In this document: positions 1 through 9,893 of the stretch, one piece after another
Layout: each line of letters opens with the position of its first letter
Position numbering within the stretch: the stretch's first letter is position 1
Source: Porphyra umbilicalis
Taxonomy: Eukaryota > Rhodophyta > Bangiophyceae > Bangiales > Bangiaceae
DNA: 64,000 nucleotides
Direction of reading: 5' to 3'
Assembly: GCA_002049455.2 (NCBI GenBank)
Contig: KV918935.1
Location: 94,016 to 158,015, forward strand
Program-made: the position numbers and the translations under genes
Notes under the pieces: generated by a model
Seen by the model: only the letters and a program-made list of their open reading frames with translations
Databases searched by the model: none
Told to the model about the DNA's origin: nothing

Positions 1-35
1 CCAGTCCGACCACCGCGCATGACGCGAAGGACCCC

Positions 36-1280
36 GTGGAGGAGCCCTACGTTCATACTTCGAACGTGCCCGAGGGACTGCGGCCTCAAGTGCTCGCCCT
101 ACTGGAGAAGCACCGAGCTCTCTGGAATGGGCACTTGGGATCCATCAAGGCCACGGAACACCGGATCGAGTTGAAGCCGGGCTCCAAGCACGTCCGGCTC
201 AACCCCTACTGGATAGGTCCCCGAACTAGGGAACTCATCAAGGCCCAAGTCGACCGACTGCTCAAGCTCAAGGGTATAGAGCCGAGCGAGAGTAAATGAG
301 CTAGCCCGATGGTACTCATCCCGTTTGGCCTGTGCAATGCCTCTGCCCCCTTCCAGCGGGCTATTGACATGATCCTATCCGGAGTCAAGTGGAAGAATGT
401 TCTCGTCTACTTAGACGACCTCATCATCTTCTCCGCCGATGCCGAGTCGCACCTGTCCCACTTGGACACGGTGCTCAACTTACTCGGGAAGCACGGGGTC
501 ACCCTCAAGGCACAGAACTGCCACCTCTTTACTAACGAGGTGGAGTACCTTGGCCATGTAGTGCGGCCAGGACGCTTGAGTGTGAACGAAAAGAACCTCA
601 AGACCATCAAGAAGGCCAGCTTCCCGCAGACCCTAACCCAGCTAAGGAGTTACTTGGGTATGTGCGATGTCTACCGTCGGTTCACGGTAGACTACGCTAC
701 GACCGCGAAGCCGCTGAACAAATTGAACAGCGTGAAGCTTCCAAAGCGCTTCAGTCGCCCTACCCTGGAGGAACAGAACGCGTTCGACAAACTACGCGAA
801 CAGCTATGCCACCCGTCCATCCTTGCGATACCGCGCAAGGAGGGGAAGTACATCAGCGATGTGGATGCTTGCTACGACCAGCTAGGGTGCTGTCTACTAC
901 AGCAGAAGCCCGATGGCAAGTACATGCCCGTTGGCTACTTCAGTAAGGGCCTACTGCCGGCGGTGAAGAACTACACCGTCAACGAGATTGAGGGACTAGG
1001 TGTGGTGTGGGCGGTCGGCCTACTACGACCGTACATCGAAGGCGCCAAGTTCCTCATGCGGTGTGACCACAAGGCACTGAAGTGGATACGAACCACGACG
1101 GCCTGCACCAATAATCGATACAATCGTTGGCGCATACTCCTCTCGGAATTCGACTATGATGTGGAGTACAAGCCCGGCCCCCAACATGCGGTGGCCGACG
1201 CACTGTCCCGCATCCCGACTGAGGAGCTGTATACGGGTCCCATCTCCCAGGAGATCCCCACAGTCGGGGTGAATACTTGA
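36..1280 (+). pseudogene. gypsy reverse transcriptase / RNase H, internally deleted
   Basis: Before 299 the frame carries the pre-RT stretch with the SES motif that precedes the RT finger. It hits a TGA at 297-299 and resumes in the same phase with the PFGLCNA motif. The 80 or so residues normally between these two motifs are absent, including the first catalytic aspartate of RT, so this is an internal deletion. The YLDD catalytic box is present at 408-419. RNase H follows: the NEIEGLG glutamate region, RCDHKAL, and the terminal ADALSR motif. A TGA at 1278-1280 interrupts before integrase. Stop contexts suggest TGG to TGA and CGA to TGA changes. The copy cannot encode working reverse transcriptase. 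Confidence 0.9.
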
Positions 1281-2813
1281 TCGGGGGCGGTACTCGACCC
1301 CCGACTCCCCGAGAACGAGGAGACCGCCCGCATACCCCTGGGTGAAATAGCCCATAAGCAAGCGACAGACGAGTTCTGTCAGAGGGTCAAGAAATTACTT
1401 GACACCCCCACGCCCACGCGCTTCTATGAGAACGCGGACGGGTTGCTGTGCCGTCGCGGACACCGCGAGGGGACCCAGCAGGTACTGGTCCCCCAGGCCC
1501 TAGTCAAGGTCGTACTACGGGCGGAGCACTCCTCCCTCTTGGCTGCGCATCCAGGTGGGACGCGCATGTACCAGACCCTGTGGGACCAATACTACTGGCC
1601 CTCTCTGGCGATGGACGTGCTCGGGTGTGTGGACGCTTGCCCAACCTGTGCAAAGAACCGGCTCATGGGTACGCAGAGTGAAGCGTTCAGGAGGATGTTC
1701 CCCGCAACGGAACCCTTTGTAGCGCTCGCCATTGACTTACTTGGCCCCTTGCCCAGAACCCCCGAAGAATTTGAGTATATCCTCCTTATTTGTGACCGAT
1801 TCACTAAGGTCACTCAGGCGGTCCCGCTTCGAGACATCACGGCTCGGGATGTTCTCAGCGCATTCCTCGACACGTGGGTTGCTAGCTATGGGATCCCCGA
1901 TTCAATTCTATCGGATAACGGACCCCAATTCGCTGCCGTACTCTGGCAAGGGGTGCTCAAGACCCTGGGTATTGACACTAACTATGCCACTCCTTACCAC
2001 CCCCAAACTAACGGGCAGGTCGAACAGTTTAATAAGACCTTAGTTAAGCAACTACGACACTACGTAAGTGACAACGTAGTTACGTTGTCCTGGTACTTCA
2101 GCCTGTTAGTAACGGCTTACAATGCGCAGGTGCATAGTAGCACCGGGCAGATCCCGTTTGCGCTCGTAAGCCCCCGACGGCTAACTCCCGTGGCCATCGA
2201 GCGACTTACAGCGGGCCCCGACCCCGGGGAGATAGTAACCCCCGGGCGAACCAAGGAGAGATATCTTCAGCGCCTCGACTTCCTGATCCCCCTAGTACGG
2301 GATACCATGGAAAATGCGTAGGCCCGGTACAAACGAGCCTTCGACAGGCATGTGCAGACTCGCCGCGAAGCCCTCCAAGTTAGAGACTGGGTATTCGTGA
2401 AGTCCCACGAGAACCAGGGGGGTAAACTGGTCTTCAAGACACTGGGACCCTACCAGATCTTGAAGACCGACGGGCGTTGGCTTACCATCGAAAGTGACGA
2501 TGGGATCCGTACCATTAATGGAAACCACGCCACCCGGGCCCCTGAACCACCCGAGGGTGACCCGGCGTGGGCACGGGCACTGGCCGCGTGGCGGGTCCCC
2601 TCCCTCCCTTCATCAGCAAGTGAACCGATTGAGGCTGTCTTCGACCGCTTTGTCGGGCAGGGGTACGACGACCACAAGCGACTCATGCTCAAGGTCAGAT
2701 GGTTCGGGTATGGACCCCGGGAGGACTCCTGGCACTGTGTGGAGGACCTCCCGGCGGAGAAGGTCCGCCACCACTGCGCGCGGCACCTGCTCACGATGAG
2801 AGGAAGGGTATAA
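1281..2813 (+). pseudogene. gypsy integrase with C-terminal chromodomain
   Basis: This continues the pol frame. A zinc-binding H-H-C-C module (AEHSSLLAAH then CVDACPTC) precedes the catalytic core. The DDE triad is intact: D at 1734-1736, D at 1914-1916 and E at 2022-2024, giving the classic 35-residue spacing between the second D and the E. A TAG at 2319-2321, where sister elements usually read glutamine (NA*ARYKRAF), breaks the C-terminal domain. The frame then runs 2322-2813 through the GKL/GPYQI region into a chromodomain at about 2636-2790, recognisable from VRWFGYG and EDSWHC, and ends at TAA 2811-2813. Chromodomains of this class are known to bind methylated histone H3 tails and steer integration to heterochromatin. 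Confidence 0.88.
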
Positions 2814-2951
2814 TACAACAAAAAAAAACCAGTACGCGGTACCCCTCACACACACACCCGACCATAGATCCAACCCAACTAGGGACAAATATGGTAGGGG
2901 GCGGGGCGGACCATAACTCAATGCCCCGGTACCCTACCCGGACTAGGGTAA
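2814..2951. other. spacer after gypsy pol
   Basis: An A-rich run at about 2817-2827 follows the pol stop. I see no gene here. It leads into the GC-rich segment that is open on the minus strand. Confidence 0.5.
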
Positions 2952-3581
2952 CTACTCCCTACCCGGCGAGTGCGGGCGGTCGTCGCGGGCGTACCCCCCG
3001 TAGTGGTCGTAACCCGGCGGGTCCACCGGGTACTCCTGGGCCGACCACCGGTCCGCGGGGCCCGGCCCCCACGACGAACGCGGCGCCCTACTCGGCGCCG
3101 CCCCCGCCGCGGCATACCCCCCAGCGGGGGCAAGGTAGCCGCCCCCATGGTAGGCCGCGGCCGAGCCAGCCGGCTCCCCGGCGTACGGGGCTCCACTGGA
3201 GCCCCCGCCCGCCGAAGGCACAGCGGGCCCGGACGCCACCCGCTGGCCGTGCCCCTCCAAGCGGGAGGCCATCTGGTACCCGATGGCCTCTGGGGTGGAA
3301 TCCACCAAGAACTGCTCGGCCAGGGCAGTTCGGGGGGACGAGGAGTCCCGCAGTACGGCCCCCGCCCCCCGGGTAACCCACGCCAGGGTGTCCACCAGGG
3401 AGGCCACTATCGCCTCCCCATGGGCCGCGCTAACTGCCCCCGCCGCACTGGGGTAGGTGGCCGCCAGGGCGAGGGCGCACCGCGGGGTGACGTATCCCCA
3501 GCTGAGGCTCTGCCCCGCCCCCAGGGCCGGGTAGTATGGGACCCCCGGCGGGGCGAACGTCGGACGGCCCGACCGCCGCAC
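2952..3581 (-). CDS. hypothetical antisense ORF, C-terminal part
   Basis: A 209-codon minus-strand frame rich in Gly, Ala, Pro, Tyr and Ser, ending in a disordered GGY/PGYD-type tail. It lies directly downstream of the longer antisense ORF (3728-5269) but in a different phase, so it may be a second exon or frame-shifted continuation of that protein. The region is very GC-rich, where long open frames arise by chance on either strand. I do not recognise a domain. Confidence 0.35.
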   Translation of the reverse strand: MRRSGRPTFAPPGVPYYPALGAGQSLSWGYVTPRCALALAATYPSAAGAVSAAHGEAIVASLVDTLAWVTRGAGAVLRDSSSPRTALAEQFLVDSTPEAIGYQMASRLEGHGQRVASGPAVPSAGGGSSGAPYAGEPAGSAAAYHGGGYLAPAGGYAAAGAAPSRAPRSSWGPGPADRWSAQEYPVDPPGYDHYGGYARDDRPHSPGRE

Positions 3582-3727
3582 CAGTGACGCCCCCGCCCCG
3601 GCGGTCCGCCGGACAGCGCCCTTACGATCAGGGGGGCGCTCGGCAGTACCCCGGGTGCGCTTACGCTGCTGAGAAGAATTTACCTTCGGCGCACGCCAAC
3701 CGGAGTCGGGCGGGGGCGACGTCGCCG

Positions 3728-5269
3728 TTACCCCGCAGCATAGGGGAAGGCCAGGTCACCCAGGCCCTCACGGAGACCTATGCGCCCGCCCACCAGGCGT
3801 TTGTCAGAGTAGACAAACACCAGAGGCGCCTCGCCCTCCTTCCCGACAACTCGGCGAGCAACGTAGGGCCCGGTCACTTCCGAGTCCAACGACTGATGGA
3901 GGTCCAGCAACTCGCTGAGGTACGCATGTGCCTCGGGGCCCGCCCCCTCCGCCACGTTGGCGAGGCGAATATCCATCAGGCGCCCCACCACGGCGGCGAG
4001 CAGATGCCAGAGGTATCCAGTGGTACGGGCGGAGGCATACAACACCCCCGCCGCCTCCAGCACCCACTGGGTAGCGAGGATTGCCGCCGCCGGGGTAGAC
4101 TCCCCCCGGCGGAGCGCAGTGCCACAGTAGGACACTGTGCGCGGCATCCGGGCGGGTAACCCGAAGGGCACCTCCATTGCCGACCACCATAATGGCGTCG
4201 GGACGTAGGACGCCCCGCGCGTCGAGGCGTGGACCTGGGTGCTCTCCTCATGAGAGGCCTGCAGCAGGATGCCCGACGCCTCCCTCACCCGGCGCTCGTT
4301 GCGGGCGTCCTGGTGGTGGAAGTGGGGATCCCCCTTCCTTAAGTCCGGGGGAGAGGAGCACGCCCACTCCCACGCCACGACGGGCGGTACATCGTCGGCG
4401 GTGGCCCCGTCCATAACATTGGACAGGCGCGCGGCAGCGCGCTCAACCCACGGCGCGTCCCCCGCCTCGAGTAGGGCGGGGAGGTTCGTCTCCACCCCGG
4501 CAGGCAGTTCGTACTGCACGGGGTGGCGCGTCAGCCAGCGCTGCCAAGCCGGGCCCTGCTTGCGCAGCGGGATCACGGAGTAAAGCGTCCGCAGGCAGCA
4601 CTCCCCCAACTGACTTGCGGCCAGGGGGGGCGTCCACTGAACCAACGCCCCCAGCTCCGCGGGCCCCGCCTTCTCCACAACCGGGAGGCGCCCTCGGCGC
4701 GGCACCGGCGGGGGGGACTCCTGCTCCATGGGATCATCTCCATCATTGGCCGGCGCCGCCGCGGCCGCTACCGCCGCCGCCGGGGGAGTGCCCGGCCGGC
4801 TGGGCGGCAGCGGCACGCGCGCCGCCGCTGTGCGGGGCGCGGCCGCGTCTTCGTCCGCCGAACGCGTCGCCGCACTCGACGCGCGGGAGGCCGACGCCGA
4901 CCCCGCCGTCGACTTGGACCGGCGGGGGGGCGGCGGCAGTTGAGTCGCTTGAATCCCCGCCGCCGAGGACTCCCGGCTCGGGGGCGCGCCATTGGCCAGG
5001 CGCGACCGATGGGCTGCCTTCCCCCGCGCCGCCGCCGAGGCCGCGCCACTTGAATTCGTGGCGCCGGCCAGCGTAGCAAGCGCAGACGCCGCCGCCCCAC
5101 CAGCCTGCGGGGTGGCCGCCGTTGAGCCCTTGGCCTTGGTTGCGCCCGTACTGCCCGGCGCCCCGCCCACCCGTGGAGAACCCGCCGCAGGGCTGCCCGA
5201 TTTGGCCGTAGCCGACGCCGGCGTCCCACTCGCCGCCGGCGCGGCGCGCCCCAAACTTCGGGAAGCCAT
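3728..5269 (-). CDS. long antisense ORF inside the gypsy element, function unknown
   Basis: The first ATG is at 5269 on the minus strand; the frame is open to 3728, about 513 codons. The first 180 or so residues are Ala/Ser/Pro-rich and probably disordered. The remainder has a balanced composition with many Trp, His and Met (for example AWEWACSSPPD and GYLWHLLAAVVGRLMDI) and looks folded. It sits between the pol stop (2813) and the polypurine tract (5901), antisense to pol. Some plant gypsy elements (Ogre, Grande and Retand groups) carry extra or antisense genes in this position, but no homology to those is claimed. It could instead be an older inserted gene. High GC content makes chance openness possible, though the varied composition argues for coding. 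Confidence 0.55.
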   Translation of the reverse strand: MASRSLGRAAPAASGTPASATAKSGSPAAGSPRVGGAPGSTGATKAKGSTAATPQAGGAAASALATLAGATNSSGAASAAARGKAAHRSRLANGAPPSRESSAAGIQATQLPPPPRRSKSTAGSASASRASSAATRSADEDAAAPRTAAARVPLPPSRPGTPPAAAVAAAAAPANDGDDPMEQESPPPVPRRGRLPVVEKAGPAELGALVQWTPPLAASQLGECCLRTLYSVIPLRKQGPAWQRWLTRHPVQYELPAGVETNLPALLEAGDAPWVERAAARLSNVMDGATADDVPPVVAWEWACSSPPDLRKGDPHFHHQDARNERRVREASGILLQASHEESTQVHASTRGASYVPTPLWWSAMEVPFGLPARMPRTVSYCGTALRRGESTPAAAILATQWVLEAAGVLYASARTTGYLWHLLAAVVGRLMDIRLANVAEGAGPEAHAYLSELLDLHQSLDSEVTGPYVARRVVGKEGEAPLVFVYSDKRLVGGRIGLREGLGDLAFPYAAG

Positions 5270-5900
5270 CTCCTCAGTCGGCGCCACTGCCGTCGACGGC
5301 GAGGAAGCAATAGCCGCCGCGCCCTAGTAGGGAAGGCGACGAGGGGGATGGAAAAGGGAAGGGGGGCGCAATAAGCACAAAGGGACGAGGGGGGGGTCTT
5401 AACTCGAAAAGCGACCGGGGGAACGGTGGCGGCCTGTAGTAGACGGCCGCCCCATCTGTCCCCCGCCTACCCCCCCTTTGTATAAGCTCCTGGGGCCGGG
5501 TACGGGTCCCCCCCACGGGCCCCCGCAGCCCCGCCCCGCGGGCCACTCCCCCTGGACGACTCTCCACAGGGGAGGGCCCGCAAGGCAGCCCCTCAGGTAA
5601 GGCGGCGGGGGCGCCATACTGGGCCCCCCCATGTTGGCCCGCCGGGCACGGATAGCGGGCACGCTCGGACACGCGGCCACGCCCCAGGCCCCCGCCGCTG
5701 TGTCCACCGCACGGCGACGCCGCGTACCCCCTTGCCCCGGCGGGGGCGCCCCCACGATCCGGGGCGGCCCCCGCTTGCGAGGACCGGGGCAGCACCCGGG
5801 CCCCACACTGGGGAGCCCGGCGGCTAGCCGTCCTGGCCCGCCCGCCACACTCGTGCGGGCCCGCCCCCCTCGCTCTGGGCCACCGGGACGGCGACTCCTT
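5270..5900. other. GC-rich gypsy segment before the polypurine tract
   Basis: C- and G-run-rich sequence with open frames on both strands and none convincing. It could contain the promoter or leader of the antisense ORF. No other feature seen. Confidence 0.4.
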
Positions 5901-5913
5901 TAGAAAGGGGAAT
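5901..5913 (+). other. polypurine tract of the gypsy element
   Basis: The sequence tagaaaggggaat lies immediately before the LTR 5' terminus TGTGAC. A purine-rich tract here is the expected plus-strand primer site and fixes the element's orientation as plus. Confidence 0.75.
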
Positions 5914-6571
5914 TGTGACGGGCCGTCACATGGCCCCCACACTCGGGGAACCAGATTCCCCGGAAATATGCCCCACTACCACATATTTCAATTTGTTCCG
6001 TTGGCGACCCACTCGTGATCACCTCGTGGCTCACCAACCACAACCGCAATCCCAATACTTCCCTGGGATTCGTAACCCCCCCGAGCGGGCCCCTACTTAA
6101 GGGCCTAATTTTGTGTAAACCCGACTTGGATTATCGACTTTTGTTACTCCGCGCCCCTGACCCCGGGGCGCCGCGAGGGTGTCACGAAGCACCCTGCCCC
6201 GGCCTCTACTCAAGGCGGTATTCAAAGCTTCGGCCGTCCTCCGTGTTACGGGCCCAGTGGGCCCTGAGGGGAGGGTTTTCCGAGGGTCCTTTGAGGGTGT
6301 CTGAGGAGTGTTTTCCGAGGGTCCGAGGGAAACGGACGGGATAAGAGGTCGAGGCGTGAGTGTTGCCTCGAGGCCTTCGACGCGGGAAAGTAAACTTCCG
6401 GTCACACAACTCGTGTTTGTCGCTCAGGGCGCGCTCCCCCGGTCGACGCCGTGCGTGTGTGCTCTTCGGGAATTTCTTTCGGGGCAGGACTTCCCCGACA
6501 GGACTACCCGGCGACACGATTTGGCTCGCCCTCTTCCAAACCGGGTGGGCTGGGCTGAGCTTGTTGTCACA
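5914..6571 (+). repeat. 3' LTR of the gypsy element (658 bp)
   Basis: It starts TGTGAC and ends GTCACA, so the termini are 6-bp inverted repeats. It is preceded by a polypurine tract. A diverged reverse-oriented copy is at 58595-59403. The LTR contains a 35-bp tandem motif (TTTTCCGAGGGTCC core at 6276 and again at 6311) present here in two copies and in four copies in the other LTR. Confidence 0.85.
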
Positions 6572-6960
6572 GACCGGTTGGATGCAGGCGGCGCTGGGCG
6601 GAGCTGCACCGCAAATCATCTCCTGAGCAGGCACAGGCATAACTTGGAGATACCGAATACAGCGCGACGGCGACGCAGGCTGCTGATCTGCGGCGGGAGA
6701 TTCGGTTCGCCAAGAGAGTGACTGTACGTTTTTCTCTTTTCCTGTTGTATTTGTCACGAAGACTAGAAGCACACGTTGGTGCAAGGAGCCCATATGCTGT
6801 AGTCGAGCGGGCCTGTCAGGTGAGGCCGAAGATCCCGTATGTGCTGCATGCGATAAGGTTGTACATTTCTGCAGTCGACGAAGATAAGTACTTGGTTTCA
6901 CGCATGGAATTGTCTGTGGATTGACTTGCAATACTGTCGGAGATTGCACAGCTTCGAATT
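6572..6960. other. non-coding flank
   Basis: Mixed-composition sequence after the LTR. No convincing ORF, RNA gene or repeat seen. Confidence 0.4.
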
Positions 6961-7156
6961 CACCGGGCCGCGGCCGACGGGTGATCTCAGATCGGACGCC
7001 GCGCCCTCCACGCCGCGCCGAGATTGGGGTCCCGCACGTATCCGGTGCGGGACGGGTTCACCCGGCCGCGGCCGACGGGTGATCTCAGATCGAACGCCGC
7101 GCCCTCCACGCCTTGCCTAGATCAGGGTACCGCAAGCATCCGGTGTGAGACGGGGC
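6961..7156. repeat. 98-bp tandem repeat, two copies
   Basis: Two adjacent copies start at 6961 and 7059. Both share the core GGCCGCGGCCGACGGGTGAT followed by a conserved stretch ending near ATCCGGTG. Copies differ mainly near their right ends. Non-coding. Confidence 0.8.
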
Positions 7157-7559
7157 GAGCACGGCGTCCCAGGCACACGCGCCGCTGCCCCGGCCACGCC
7201 TGGTCGTGGCACGCTCGCAACAGACTGCCACGCCCGTACGTTGCACGCACAGTACCCTCTGGCGAGCACAGTCGCGGCGCGAGCCGCATCCAGAGACCGC
7301 CACGCCCAGTCGCGGCCACCGAACAGCGTCGTCGCACTTGTGCCGTCACAGTGTCAGGACCACCACTCCTTCTCCTCCACAATTAATTTCTCCATCCCCT
7401 CCTCGCTTGTTTTTCTTTCCCCCTTCTTCATCCCCGTTCGTTGTTGCGCCCCCCGCTCCCCCCTTTGCGATGTTTTGGGGCGCACCATTGAGGAAAGAAT
7501 CCCCGCTACCCCGCCGGAGGGTGCGGGCCAGACCGCGACCGACCGCCCCTACGGGCGAT
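7157..7559. other. non-coding spacer
   Basis: GC-rich on the left, a pyrimidine-rich stretch at about 7370-7470. No gene supported. Confidence 0.4.
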
Positions 7560-7975
7560 CGGGTGTCCGGGAAGCCGCGGGCTGTGTCCCTCTAGTTGGG
7601 GCCACCCGCTGGTTTTTTGAAGTGGCCGCCACGCTGGATGGACGGTCTTCACTGTCTTTTCTCACTCGTCTCCTCGCCGGTGGGTGCTCGTGCGACCGCT
7701 ACCAATCGCCCATTAGGGCGAGTGGGACTGGGTGGTGCCGCGGGTTGAGTCCCTTTCTTGGGGCCAACCGCTGGCTGTGCACGTCGCCGGCACGCGAAGC
7801 GGGCCGGCTTGACTGTTCGATCTTCGCTCGCCACGCCGCCGGTAGGAGCGTGCGGAACTGGTGCCGATTGCCCACGCGAGCGATCGCGCTGTTGTGGTAC
7901 CGCGTACTGTGTCTCTCTATCTGGGGCCAACCGCTGGGATTTACGGGTGGCCGCCACGCCGGGTAGACGGTCTTC
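7560..7975. repeat. diverged ~162-bp tandem repeat, three copies
   Basis: The anchor GGGGCC(A)ACCGCTGG occurs at 7598, 7760 and 7923, spaced 162 and 163 bp. Each is preceded by a GTGTCCCTCT-like stretch and followed by a gccgccacg-type stretch and 'ggtcttc' or similar. Copies are considerably diverged, so the array is old. No coding frame runs through all copies. Confidence 0.7.
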
Positions 7976-8644
7976 TTTGAGAATTTATGTTTATCTCTGT
8001 CCTAATGACAGCTGACTATGGATGAGCACGCTGCCTCACAGCCCCTTGGGCATATACCGGGCGAATTGAGTCGCAAATAGCGTCGTTGAGTGGCGCGCGC
8101 CCAGAAACGGGCGGAGGCCATGACTGCTGAAGCTGCTCGGGTGGCTGAGCAAACCGTCAAAGCTCTGCATGCGGCGCATGCGGTCGAATGAGGTGCAGTT
8201 GCGGTGGCGCGGCGCGCCGAGCACACTGCGGTACCGGCCCCATTGGCTCCCCTCGGTACTGGTCGCAAAATTGCGCCGGTGGCAGGTCGCGGCCGTGTTC
8301 GAGGCCGCGGCGGCGGTCGCGAGAGAGGCCTCGGAAGAGGCAACGTGGGCCCCAATCGACTGGGCGGGCGCTCACACGCGGCTCGACTCCGGGATGGTGG
8401 CGGATCGCGGCTCGAATCAACTGCTGACCATGCCTCAGAGCATTCCCACAAATGTCGGGGCAGCGCCATATTGGGCACACGTTGCAGAAACGTGTCTAAA
8501 ATTCGCCGTTGGCCAGTTCCCTGGGCAAGTAACTATGTCGAACGTGCACGCGGCGTTGCCAACGGAGGTCAAGCGAGTTCAAACGCGAATATACTTGCGT
8601 CCGATTCGAGGTCGGAGCCTACAGCGTTTTGTCCCCGATTACTC
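7976..8644. other. non-coding spacer
   Basis: No supported gene. The open frames on both strands here are short and GC-driven. Confidence 0.4.
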
Positions 8645-9350
8645 AATTCCAGGCACGTGCGTGCCATACTCTGGCCTTCATGGCGGTGGCGCGCTCGGCG
8701 ACGCATCGACACGGGGCACCCCGGCCCGCCCCATGGCCTGTAGCGCGCACGGGGGCACGTGCAGCCACGCTGCCGTGGCGGGGGGCGCGCGGGTCGGGGA
8801 ACGGGGTGCCGCCGCCGCCACGCAACGGCGGCGGCCCGCCGGCATCGCGCGACGCCCGCCAGTGGGGCCGTAACTCCGCTGCGCAGCGCACCTGCGCGCG
8901 GTGGGCAGGGCGGCCGACACGGCGCACGGGCGGGCGGGTGGGACCGACCCCGGCGCGAAGGGGCGCCTCCAACCGCGCCGCTCGATGGCGTCAGAAATTG
9001 CCGACAAGCCGCCGCTACAGATTCTAGCGCGCAGACACGATCACCCGCGGGTCATCGTGGGCGGGTCGAGCCCCGGAAGCTGCCGAGCGCGGTCGCCGCG
9101 CGCAATTCGGGGCTGTGGGGGGGGGAAGGGGGGCAGGCAGCCTGTGACCCCTGTGGCTGGACAGTCCTTCTCAGCCACTCACTATATTCGCTTTTAGCGT
9201 CATCGCGACCCTTCCAACACTGACACGCTCTCAGATCCTTGAGGATACAATGCAGACTGCCACCTCTGAAACAGAGAGCAAGTCCCATGATGTAAGTATA
9301 TGTGTGCGTCACTACACTTTGAGAGCACCCTGTCCTAAAGGCCTGGGAAA
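8645..9350 (+). repeat. 706-bp dispersed repeat, copy A
   Basis: Begins AATTCCAGGCACGT and ends near GTCCTAAAGGCCTGGGAAA. Copy B at 33894-34599 is the same length and orientation and matches along its length. It encodes nothing recognisable. I cannot define terminal inverted repeats or target duplications. A non-autonomous mobile element is the likeliest interpretation. Confidence 0.75.
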
Positions 9351-9885
9351 TCTGAGAACTGCCAGATTCGAACACGCCCACCGACGGTTCGCAGAACTGT
9401 CGCACATTGATCATGCGATCAAATTATGCCCACTGTTTGTTGATCTTGGAGACAGAGCGCGCAGTGGAGTTTAGAAGTGCTCGAAGACCATCTGCACCGA
9501 TATTCAGTGGGAATCATTCTCACACCAGCACCTGCAGATTCGGTAATTGTCCGGCGAAGTTGCTGCCTTACGGTCATGAAGGATCATTCCGATTGGCTGG
9601 TTCTGCTCGTTCTGCGTATCGTGCTGAGAACTGTCCTGGAGTGGGAGTAATATCATTTTAGGGATCGTGCTCAGGACTGTCCCGGCGTCGGAGTACAATC
9701 ATCCTTGGGATCGTCGTCATAGATTGAGTGAACGAGTGCGCAAGATTGATCTAGATTCCTGCCTCAAGGACTCGATCGTAGATGATAGCCTGGATTACTT
9801 CGAGTGACGTCGTGAGGAGGGTGTGCCGAAACCGATCAGAGAGCAAGACCTGCTCATGGGGCGTCGCTCCTGGGCCACGAATCGT
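9351..9885. other. unannotated spacer
   Basis: Moderate GC, several repeats of short words such as GGATCGT(G/C) and GGACTGTCC. No gene seen. Confidence 0.4.
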
Positions 9886-9893
9886 GTGCAGAG
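9886..9893. other. left 8-bp target-site duplication of hAT MITE
   Basis: GTGCAGAG, repeated exactly at 10474-10481 immediately outside the right inverted repeat. Confidence 0.9.

Larger units (their letters stand above)
1..6571 (+). mobile_element. Ty3/gypsy chromovirus, 3' portion (5' end outside window)
   Basis: The order seen is reverse transcriptase remnant, RNase H, integrase, chromodomain, a 3-kb non-pol segment with an antisense ORF, a polypurine tract and an LTR. This is the right-hand part of a Ty3/gypsy (Metaviridae-type) retrotransposon of the chromovirus branch, named for the integrase-linked chromodomain. The gag, protease and 5' LTR would lie left of base 1. The pol reading frame stays in one phase from 36 to 2813 but is broken by three stops and one internal deletion, so the copy is dead. 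A diverged LTR of the same family occurs reversed at 58595-59403. The long segment between pol and LTR is unusual for a simple chromovirus. Confidence 0.9.

Noticed and set aside
297-2321. Alternative genetic code (TGA/TAG as sense) to explain in-frame stops
   Set aside because: Stops sit where relatives use CGA, CAG or TGG, one transition away, and several intact genes here end at TGA or TAG. Mutation is simpler, though not strictly excluded.
5914-6571. Minus orientation for this LTR, making the antisense ORF a gag
   Set aside because: The purine-rich tract directly before TGTGAC fits a plus-strand 3' LTR, and the opposite side shows no tRNA-like primer site.
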